Source: Avena insularis
Taxonomy: Eukaryota; Streptophyta; Magnoliopsida; Poales; Poaceae
Assembly (NCBI GenBank): GCA_023614405.1
Contig: CM042685.1
Coordinates: 230,929,661-230,993,660, forward strand
Reading direction: 5' to 3'
Length of the DNA: 64,000 nt
Position numbers and translations under genes: made by a program. Positions 54,901-64,000 of this stretch are shown piece by piece; positions within the stretch are counted from its first letter, which is position 1, and every line of letters starts with the position of its first letter. The notes under the pieces were generated by a model. The model made no database searches. It had not been told where the DNA came from and saw only the letters and a list, made by a program, of their open reading frames with translations.

Positions 54901-57900
54901 TATAAAATTGTTACTTTGCTAAAAAGCATTTTCAACAACATAAAATATTGATTTGGTATGAAAATGGTTTATAGGTAAAACCCCTTTGCAAATGGTTTTA
55001 ATAATAAACACTTAGACCATAAAACAGTAACATTTGTGTTTAAAATGTATTTGTCCAACACTAGAAAATAATACTTTGATTTAAATCATTCCTAACAAAA
55101 CAAAAATGATTTAAAGTAGATATTTTTACTAACTTGTTTCCAAATGGTTTTACCACTTTTATAAATAGCCAATAGGTGTTTTATAATGTTTGTAGCCTAT
55201 TAGAAACCACTTTTCCAAATAAAACAATCTTTGGCATGTTTGCATGCATTGCCTTGTTTTTATTATTTTATGTGATGCTTGCTTGAATGGTAGATTGAAT
55301 ATTGCTTGCTTTATTGAATTGTAGTGGAATTTGGAGAGTGTGACTATTGCAAGATCAAGGAGTGAACTTATATTCTCTACCAAAAAGGCAAGTGGTGCTT
55401 CATACTTTTGTCCCATTATTTCACTATGCATTAGTGATATTTCTAAGTAGGACTTGCATGGAAATTTTTGCTAAGTATAAACCATGCCATGGGAAATCCT
55501 AGTAGATGAAACCTTAGTAGAATTATCCTAAGTTAAGATTCCTACTACTATCATTCTTAGCTTAGCTAGTAGAAAACAAGGGTGGATTATGTTCATGCTA
55601 TGGAATATTTCTAAGTCAAGGACTTGTGATTTGTTTAATAAAACAACTAAGTGAATGAATCACCTAGGTGGAATGGAAAGAATGGTTTATGTTGAGTGGT
55701 TATGCAAGTCCAGTATGCTGGAGAAAACTTGGGCATCACCAAGTCTAGTATACTGGGGAAAACTTGGTATCTCACTTGCAGATTGCCACCCAGGAACAAA
55801 GAGATTTGAGATGTCAAATGTTGAGAAGCTTCAAGTGCAGCCACTTGGCATTATGGGCTCTGCCTGGATCATATAGGTTGCAATAACTTAGCCAAATGGA
55901 CAGTTGGTGGTAGGGGATGATAGGTTGGAACGCGTCCATTCTGGTCTAAGGGAAGGCTTCTAAAAGATCTTGTCTTGGTGAAACCAAGTCTTGTGGGGAA
56001 AGTGCACCACCTCTGCAGAGTGTAAAATCTAAGTACTTAGCCATGTCCCTGGCAAAGGACAATTTGAGCATCAAGATGGAAGCTATCGAGAATCTCCTCA
56101 TCCCAATTTCTAAGTTAAAAACTTATGGTTGAACAAGGGTTGAAAGTTCACCAATTTATATTGGTGGTTCCTTGGGTGATTTTTGACAAACAAAAACTTA
56201 GTGTTTTTCAAATGATAAGGAAAATCTATTTTGAGCAAAGAAAGCCTAAGCTCCACTTAGCCAAATGCATATAGATGATAGATACCACTATACTACCATA
56301 GTATCACTTGCCAATACAATTCAAATGTATTGACCCTTGTGGCTGTAACTTATTATGTTGTAGGTTTGTTTGATGTTAGTGAAGTGTGTTGATTAGGATT
56401 ACAAGCCTACAACCAACATGTTTGCCTGTGGCACTTTGAAGATGAAGGACTCCATGCTATAGATATTTCTGCTGCATTGTAATGAGATAGCCAAAAGAGC
56501 TATGTAAGATGTAATGAATTATTTTATACCTGGTTATAAAGTTGTAATATGGCCTTTGTTTCTTGATATTACATCTTAACTGTGGATGCTAGCTATTGAT
56601 CGAGGGACTAGCATTGTAAACATAGGTATCTCTACCTTATTAAAGGTTAGGACCTCTACAGTGGGCTTCTTTTATTTTACGGGATTCGCTTGCTTCATCA
56701 CTCTTTGCGAGTGCCGTCTCGACATTGAGCCGCACTTTGGCCTCTTCCGGAGACTCTACTCCGTGAAGAGGAAATCTGGCACCGGTGGTGTTTATCCACT
56801 GGGTGGTTGCAGAATCTCTATCCGCTCCACTATCTAGTTCTTCTATTTCTCCCTTTGCGAGTCCGTCCAGCAGTGGCGCAGGAAGTGGTTTACATCCGCG
56901 ACATCAAGCTGGACGGTCAGCACTACGGGCTTTGCCCCTTTTGACTCCACCTAGGAGATCATCCGAAAGAGTTCGTGGAGGAACGACATCTTGGAGGGTG
57001 AATCTACAGAGGTGGAGAATCTCTAGAAGCGGATAGAAGCTCTACAGCTGGTGGCAGGCAAGGAGGTCAACGGTGTCGACATCATCCGCACCTTCCTCAA
57101 GCGTCGGGTGCAGCCGCTCCAAGCGAGGGCGCATCCAATGTTCCTGTACGCCGGCCCTAGCGACCCAACAAGGGTCTTTCCTGAGGAGATGTCTTCGGGT
57201 GACCTGGATAAGGCACTTCAGCCTCTGTTGAAGTACAAGGCCGACAAGGACCTCCCAGGGAAGTCCTTGACTGCCCCTTTAAGTGCCAATAAAGCCTTCC
57301 CCCAGGTGAAACTTGTTGTTGTGCGTAGCGATATTTCAAGTGCGTGTTGTTTGTTATCAGTACTCATAATTTTTTGCATCTCTTGTCTTCAATTTACAGG
57401 GCCTCAAGGTAGCAGGGATGGTGCCCCCTCTACTGAGAAGTACACGGATGCGTCGGACCAAGAAGAGGCGGAGTCCGAATCCGAGCTTCCCTCGGTGCAT
57501 TCTCCTTCCATGGAAGCCCCCAAGCCCAGCGAAGGGGAAACCCGAAAGAGGTCGCGCAACGAAACTTTGGATGGAGCGATGCCACCAATGCCAAAGGGTC
57601 CCTCCTTCCTCGAGCAGCACGGTGGGGATGAGGGTGCATCGTCTGCATCCTTTCCTGCCGTGCCTATTCAGGCGGTGGCCCCGTAGCCGCCAGCCAAGAA
57701 GAAGAAAAAGAAGAAGAAGGATCCAGTCTTCAACTTGTCGGACATACCATCATAAGTTGCTCCGGTCACATCTTGTTACTTTATTCATGTGATAGGCATT
57801 AGCTTGTTGTTGATCTGGTTCTTTGTAAGTGCTAGCAGTAATCACTCGAAGCGGTACCTCGAGGAGGGGACCGAAGAGATGATTGGGGAATCGAAACCGA

Positions 57901-59029
57901 CGTCTTCATTTCCCAAGATGGTGGCCAACTCCGCTGACGAGGATTCGAGCTCCACGAGGCGGTAGGCTCGTGCACTCGTTATGCGGAAGACAATAGAAAA
58001 ACCTTCGGAGTCCATGCCAGACCACGTAAGTTTTGCTCTTTCATTGCGTAGGGGGATCCCCCAAGCCTTTTATTCATGATACTTGATGGCTTCTTCGCAG
58101 CCTTTTGTCTGTAGCGCCAACCTCCTCATCCATCAGCATCTGTCGCTGGAGGGTGAGCTCAAACAGCTCCGAGGTGCGTAGATGTATTTTGTTTTGTTTC
58201 AAATCCTCCAAAGTTTTGTCGTGTATTCACCGTTTGTTGCCTCATGCTGCAGATGAGAACAACGATGCTCTCTGCAAGCTAAATGCTCTCAAAAAGAGCC
58301 TTGGCAAAGCGGAGAAACAGGTGAAGGATGCTGTAGAGGCCCTCTAGCGCCAGCAGAAGGAGGTAGAAGACCGTGAGCAGCAGCTCGCCGCCGTCGCAGC
58401 CACCCGGGAGAAAGCCATGGCTGAAAAGCTTATGGCTGCCGCCAAGGCTATATCTGGTATGTCGCCTTGCAATTCTTTTGAGTGTTTTGTTTCGTGAGTG
58501 CGATTTTTATTTCCTCAGTCGAATGTTTTATTGCTTTTCTTGCCAGATGCTTCTGGCGTCGCGTTTGACCGCAGTGCACTGGAGCATGGGGATCTCCTGG
58601 CAGATGTTGTCGTAGCGATCGAGGATCGTTGCTCATCTGCCGTCGGCTCTCTTGACAAGGCCAAGAAGGTGCTTGTGCACTTGTACAAGGAGGTCAACCC
58701 CAAGGGCGCTACCCTCAAAAGACGTCGATTCGCTGGCGGATTCTCTGTCGGGTGACGCTCCGGCAAAGTACAAGCATGCACAGAAGGGAGTCGGCACTGC
58801 TATGGGGTTGGCGATGGCGTCTGGAGCTCAGCTGGACCTGGCGCAGGTCACGTCCAAGATGCTGACGATGGCGGATCGTACCGAGGTAGCATTTGCCACC
58901 TTCGCCTCCTGCTGCAAGCATTTCAGGCCTAATCTCATTGATCTTCTTGTTGACTATGCGTTGGAGCAGCAGCGAGCGGCCAAGAGTAGGAATTCTGGAT
59001 CCGAAGCTGCTCCTGGTGCTGGCCCTTAG
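51975..59029 (+). pseudogene. Multi-exon antisense gene of the second Gypsy element (Transposase_28-like)
   Basis: Starts MGKSKKASSAAAGSS with a Lys/Ala-rich tail, then PRPSEGFRVMFYAFIIWGLSFPTHEFLRG. It is split by the giant LTR at 52,266 and resumes at 56,666 with CFITLCECRLDIEPHFGLFRRLY. This pair of blocks is the 'putative gypsy type transposon' domain (Pfam Transposase_28). A frameshift with codon loss lies near 56,680. Then come KRRVQPLQARAHPMFLYAGPSDPTR, an intron (57,305 to about 57,400, gtgaaa...tttacag), an acidic/Pro-rich part, introns before 58,252 and 58,547, coiled-coil segments and a terminal helical part ending GAGP at 59,029. Stops at about 56,837 and 57,685 show decay. Function is unknown; such genes lie antisense to the element. 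Confidence 0.75.
52266..56660. mobile_element. Giant LTR of Sukkula/Erika type (solo LTR), 4,395 bp
   Basis: Starts TGTCACATCCCAAAATTTTCC, ends GGACCTCTACA, with a perfect gtggg duplication (52,261-52,265 and 56,661-56,665). It belongs to the same family as 23,569-28,509, with shared blocks along the 3' 1.2 kb. An AT-rich first third (52,300-53,350) is followed by a GC-rich, gene-leader-like centre (53,360-54,250). No internal domain or second LTR. It interrupts the antisense gene inside its conserved domain. Confidence 0.88.
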
Positions 59030-59199
59030 GTCCTTCTTGCTTTGTAGCTAGTCTAGCTCTCTTTCTTTGCTGCATATGTAAAGCCTTTTGGATGAACAAG
59101 CTTCACTTTGCCATGCAATGGCCTTATTTATGTATATATATGAATCCGTCTTTCAACCGCTGTCGAATTTTTTTGTGATGTTCGTGTTTGCCTGTTCAC

Positions 59200-60000
59200 C
59201 CTTAGGGTCCTTTGGGTGAGGCTCCAGTGATCACACCTTCTCCTGCGCCTAGTTCTCGCCTATCGTTGAGCGAATCATCGCAGTTGCCATTTTGGCATGA
59301 CCATGTGCGAAGTTTGGAGAAGTACATCCTTAGCATCCGCGCTCACGCGGATGTGTGAAAGTCGAAGGCCGAGCGAGCCATTACTAGGGAGGAGTTTCTG
59401 CTTGAAGAGTTTTGGCAGATTGGCGAGCAACTCCAATGTAAGTTACCTGGACTCGTTGTCTTTTTGAGTGCACCAGTTGTTTTCTGTGAGCTAATTCACT
59501 ATTTTGTGTGTAGTTGTGAATCTTCTTCCGAATGAAGAGAAGGAACGCGTAGCGATTTGAATGAATTGCTTGACGCAACAAGATCTAGAAGCCGGCGGTT
59601 TATTCTGGATGGACCACGATCGAGCGATCGTCCTTGCGACGGTGCAAGATCGCATTCACCAAGTTTTTCGGGTGCTGAAATAAGCGAGGGCGTCACTCGC
59701 GGCGATTTGGGCCACCATGTTCCCTTTAGATTCTACACCTTCTAGCTTTCTAGGCTTGCTTGGGAAGTTTCGAGATGCATGTCATGTGAGGGAGCTGATG
59801 CGCCATCTGTTGATTGCGGGGGTGAAGGAAGACCTATCTGTTGTTTGACTGCATCGTTGTAATGTCAATCTTGCGAAGATAGCGGCCGAGCCACCTCCTC
59901 CCCCAGATGGTATGGCGTGGGATATGCGTCCACACTACGTGGCGGTGGCGCAATATGCCGAGGAGATTGTAGATGTATTTTAGGAGCGGACAAATGTTCC
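59200..60000 (+). pseudogene. Further antisense exons of the second Gypsy element
   Basis: After a gap with poly-A-signal-like sequence, new plus-strand exon-like blocks read PLGEAPVITPSPAPSSRLSL, FLLEEFWQIGEQLQ (donor gtaagt), LVNLLPNEEKERVAI and LGLLGKFRDACHVRELMRHL, then PPDGMAWDMRPHYVAVAQYAEEIVD. Stops interrupt several times. It may be a second antisense gene or the 3' end of the first one. I do not know the function. Confidence 0.5.
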
Positions 60001-60355
60001 GCTCCAACGTAGTTGAGTCCTGGAAAAACGAAATAATGTAAACGTGTATATTTTCGAGTGGGCTAGTAATACCCTTGTAAAATTTGTATGTATTGGCACG
60101 TAGTGTGTTTTGTGATTATAGAGTATGCATGTCCTTTTCGTTAGCCTGACGTGGTCAGCTACTCAAGTTATATGCGTTTGCTGTCAATCGACAAAGTCAT
60201 AAGGTGAGGCGCAACCCCCGAGTATGTTTTAGCGATAAGTAGTATAAAGGAAAAAAAAATGGGCCAAGAAACTTAGCTTTTATTTAGTGTAATGCAAGGG
60301 TACAGTGTTTGGCTTAGGAGCCTGGCTGAATTGCCTTATTGAAAGTAAAATGCAG

Positions 60356-61394
60356 CTAGGGGTAGAAGCGTCGTAGTTTTGCGACGTTCTAGGGGTTGGA
60401 GTATTCGACTCCTGAATCAACGTCTTTGAGGCGGTAGGCGCCACCTATGATGACTTCATTGACGATGTATGGTCCTTCCCAGGGTGACTCGAGCTTCTTG
60501 TGCCCTTCCTTCTTGAGTCGCAGGACGAGGTCTCCTATGGCAAAGGACCTTAGACGCAGCCGACGGCTAAGGTAGTTGCGGAGGCTTTGCTGATACACCG
60601 TTGAGCATGCCACGACGATGTTGCGTGCCTCATCCAGCGTGTCGACAACGTCCTCGAGTGCGGACAATGATTCGGCTTTGCTGTAAGCAACGACCCGTGG
60701 GGCCTTGTAGCGTACCTCGGTAGGTAGCGTAGCTTTGGCTCCGCGCACCATGAAGAAGGGCATGTAGCCAGTGGAGTTGTTCGGCGTTGTGCGTAGACTC
60801 TAGAGAACGGATGGTAGCTCATCCGCCCAAGATCCCGCAAGCCTTTCGAGTGGGCGTAGCAGTCACTTCTTGATGCCGTTTACGATGAGGCTGTTGGCCT
60901 TTTCGACCTATCCATTGGTCTGCGGGTGCGCCACGGAGGCATATGACAAGTTAATTCCAAGGTTTTCGCAGAACCCTCGGAACTCCTTCGAGATGAAGTT
61001 TGAGCTGTTGTCCGTTATGATGCTAGGGGGTACTCCGAACCTGTACACAATGGACTCGAAAAACTTGACAGCAGCGGCGCCGCTCAGGTTAGTAATAGGC
61101 ATGGCCACGATCCACTTCGAGTATTTGTCGCCAACGACCGGGAGGAAGACGTGGCCTCCTAGCGAGGACTTTGGTAGTTTGTCGATCATGTCGAGGCCCC
61201 ATTGGGCGAAGGTCCACGCCAGTGATATGGGCCATAGTTTGGACCCGGTGCGTGCGGCTTATCCGCGTACCTCTGACAGGCGTTGCACCTGTGCACTATC
61301 TCTTTGGCGTCTTGCATTGCGGTTGGCCAGTAGAAACCAGCTCGTAGGGCCTTGGCGACTAGAGAGCGGCTGTCTGCGTGGTGGCCGCAGATAC
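60356..61394 (-). pseudogene. Integrase of the second Gypsy element, 3' part
   Basis: Opens inside the zinc finger (ICGHHADSRS, then CNACQRYADKPH). The core has Asp in WGLDMIDKLP, Asp in IITDNSSNF (Gly of DNGSN changed to Ser) and VEKANS in the Glu position, right after a stop following PQTNG. The C-terminal part runs RTTPNNSTGYMPFFMVRGAK, then SPWEGPYIVNEVIIGGAYRL and ends RRFYP at 60,356. At least three stops. The upstream half of the zinc finger is cut off by the element at 61,395. Confidence 0.85.
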
Positions 61395-64000
61395 TGTCAA
61401 CACCCGGATTTTTAATCCCAGATGCCTGTTATGCCATACATTGCAATCTCGGATTACCATTTTTGTGAGACATAACAGATTGGTACCATAGTTCATCATC
61501 CATTACAAACCATAAATAAGGTCTTACAACAAAAAGATCTCATGATCCAGTCTTAGTACAATCAAAGAAGTGGAATATGGTAGCGTGGGCGAGGCTCCAT
61601 CTTCATGGTCACAGGCAATGCTGACGATGGGAGATGATCCTAGTTGTCGTAGCCTTCGTACGGTCCATCCTCCTGATAGTCCACTTCATAGTCTAGCCAC
61701 AGGAATATCCAGGGACAAAGCCATGAGTACTCTTTAAGTACTCGCAAACTATCACTAACAAGTAAAGAGGTTTCAAGTAGGAATCCTAAGCTCTAGGTTG
61801 TTTTGCAAAAAACCAGGTTTATCTCTAACTGAGTTTAGAAGCAAAGAAAGCTAGTTTAAGGTTTTATAACACCTAAGTGGGAACTTAGTTTTCATGTTCA
61901 CAACCTTGTTGTGGTCAAGTTAAAGCCATGATTCATTTCACAAGTCATTTTGAAAACATTTGACGACGGAATAGTATGGCCACTCCAACTGTCCATAACC
62001 GCGGACGCGACTATTTGAATAGTTTGACACTCTGCAGAGGTGGTACACTTTCACCATAATATTCGATACATCCGTCAGGAACAATCCTGAATTCACCATA
62101 CTCAGTATACGGATAATCAATCCTAACCTTTCAATTACACACCCTAGTATAGGCACCTCTCCTATGAGTTTGGCCTCCCAACCATGACCATCTGTCATCT
62201 TGGGAACTGCACAGGTGGACAATCATCACGAGGTAGCCTCAGCTCAAACCTCGGCTACAAGGGAACCCATACTAAGGTATATAAACTTCCAGGCAAGCCC
62301 TACCCAATTTCGGGTATTGTGGTTGTATGGTAAAATTGGAATGGTATCACATCCAGACAACCATCAGTTTTATAAAGGGATAAGGCTCATGCCTCAACAT
62401 TTTCATCATCAAAATCACCTTGTGTTCACTAACAAATGTCAAAACATTTCATTAGAATGACTCATCATTCTAAGGTTTGCATAATCATTTTCACCAATGT
62501 TCCCACCTAAAGTGATCAAGTTTTATGCTTAGCTCTAGCAACTAAAGTTGGGGGTAAACACTAATGAGGGGTGATAATCAAATGTGAATCATCTAAGTAT
62601 AATCTCATGCCTCAAGATGACATCAAGATATATCTAACCTAGGCCAAGTTTTATGCTCTTTATGCTACCTCTAATATCTTTCTAAAACTTCACAAGTCAC
62701 TAAGTTAACAAAGAATTTTGATAAAGAAATAACTAATAAAGCTTCCAAGTAAAACTAGGATTTGGTATAATCAAGTAGTATAATCACATATGCCTAAGGC
62801 ATCTATTTGGCATAGTTATCTTGCAAGTGTTATCTTGCAAAGTTAACTTGTTTTGTGAGGCTTGCATAGGTAACATGCAAGTGGTAGCTTGCAAAGTTGC
62901 AAGTGTAAGCTTGCCTTGTGCAGTGCGGTGGTTGAAGTTCTCCTTAGCTTCTTCCTCTTAGTAGACTCCTTCTTCTTCGTATCCTTGGTCGGTACTAGCG
63001 TCTATAAAATAATACGAAGTACACAATCACCAAACAATACTTAACTACTTATATTTAGCACTCAAAAGTTCACACTAGATTATCTAGCATCATGACAATC
63101 ATCACAAGGTTTAAAGCAATAGTTTTATTTATTTTATTTTAGAAAAGAAATTTCTACTCATTGAAAAACTACTTAAGATTTAATATTCTCCAATTAAAAC
63201 ATGGGATCATGTTGACACATGCCATCACCACATATTTCAATACTTGGGAATGTGATTTAAAGTGGTGTCACAATTTAATAGTGTTTAACCTTTTTTATTT
63301 TAATTAATTAAAGTGACTAGAAATGCCTATGGGGAATTCTTTTATTACTTGTCCATTATTACTGCAAGTAAACCTAAATATTTTTATATATTCAGAAAGT
63401 TCTTAACAAATGTGATTTTTGAGAGTTGGAATCAACTCAAAAATATTTATGGTTGAATTCTGAAAAATGTTTGAATGCAGAAAAGTCTATGCCTTGTTAT
63501 TTTTACTATAGGTGATCTATAATTCCAAATGGTTTGAATCCAACGGGCTTGGATTAAGAATTTCCATACCTTTCTAACAAAATTGGTTTCATGCAATTTG
63601 GATCAGTGAATCTCTCTCAAATGATTTTTGAATCAACTGCCAGAACTAGATTTGAAACTAAATAGATAAATCTAATTTCAAACTAACTGGGTCGCACGGG
63701 AATTCTAACTGGGTCGGCCCACTACGCACAACACACGCGGGGGCTGGTTAAGTGGTTGTCCCCACATGTCAGTGGGACATGGGGGTGCTAAGGGGTACGG
63801 GGTGATTACGACCGTAGGATTATATCGAGGATCAACGGCTCACGACCATCGTACTCGTTGAACAGAACACGACGGGTTCGAACCCTAGCGCGGCCAGTGA
63901 GGGTCTGTGGTGGCTCACCGGGGCTCAGGCGATGGTCGGCGATGGGGGCGAACAGCAAAGTCGACGACGGCGGTTCTCCTGGTACTAGCGGCTCCTCCTG
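61395..64000. mobile_element. LTR-like element interrupting the integrase, runs past the window end
   Basis: Starts TGTCAACACCCGGATTTTT at an exact break in the integrase frame; the 5 bp before it (gatac) would be the target duplication, and the other copy is beyond the window. Composition follows the giant-LTR pattern: AT-rich non-coding first 2.3 kb, then GC-rich gene-leader-like sequence from about 63,690. A short run of ttgcaagtg/ggtagcttgc repeats lies at 62,815-62,920. No ORF with a known domain. Confidence 0.6.

Larger units (their letters stand above)
50162..61394 (-). mobile_element. Second Gypsy retrotransposon (minus), 3' part with antisense gene
   Basis: The 3' LTR is 50,162-50,661 (500 bp). 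On minus it starts TGACAAGTATATACCC and ends ...gacgcgtcgaca, much like the ...ttcgacgaca end of the first Gypsy element. The polypurine tract ctcgggggctac lies directly inside it. Beyond are polypurine-like repeats, a plus-strand multi-exon antisense gene, and minus-strand integrase up to 61,394, where a new element cuts in. The 5' LTR, gag and most of pol are outside the window or lost. A candidate left target copy is ctacc (50,157-50,161). Confidence 0.8.

Overview
This window looks like intergenic chromosomal DNA of a Triticeae grass (wheat, barley, rye or Aegilops type). The evidence is a Copia LTR of the Angela/BARE/WIS style (start TGTTGGAGATATGCCC, about 1.85 kb), grass Gypsy elements that carry antisense genes, giant TGTAACATCCC-type LTRs of the Sukkula/Erika style, Stowaway MITEs with CTCCCTCCGT ends and TA target duplications, and one intronless, very GC-rich monocot gene. 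Nearly all of the sequence is mobile DNA, much of it nested. The species cannot be fixed from sequence alone.

Layout. 1-12,109 is a decayed Copia retrotransposon with LTR fragments, broken up by a truncated element that itself holds a 2.3-kb insertion. 12,110-22,932 is a small gene island. It holds the one clear host gene, sterol C-24 methyltransferase 2 (SMT2, 14,677-15,774), and a probable small intronless gene (20,059-20,409). Around them are at least seven short DNA elements (Stowaway, Harbinger/Tourist and hAT types) and two LINE pieces, one of them inside a Stowaway MITE. 22,933-47,222 is one long composite bounded by inverted repeats: a Mutator-like element (MULE) of about 6 kb with three gene remnants (a plus-strand gene of unknown function, a plant-mobile-domain gene and a MULE transposase, both on minus). 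It was enlarged by a 4.9-kb giant LTR (which contains a 1.9-kb Copia derivative) and by a 13.1-kb Gypsy element (which contains a 1.5-kb solo LTR and a truncated LTR element). 47,223-50,161 is mostly unassigned, with one MITE-like element. 50,162-61,394 is a second Gypsy element, on minus, with a multi-exon antisense gene broken by another giant LTR. From 61,395 to the window end a further LTR-like element interrupts the Gypsy integrase.

The target-site duplications let the nesting be read directly. In several places the sequence left after mentally removing an insertion is continuous with a paralogous copy elsewhere in the window or with an open reading frame. No transposon gene here looks intact: every coding remnant carries stops, frameshifts, catalytic substitutions or internal deletions. 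Only SMT2 and the small gene at 20,059 are plausible active host genes. SMT2 acts alone at the branch between campesterol and sitosterol synthesis; nothing nearby suggests a gene cluster.
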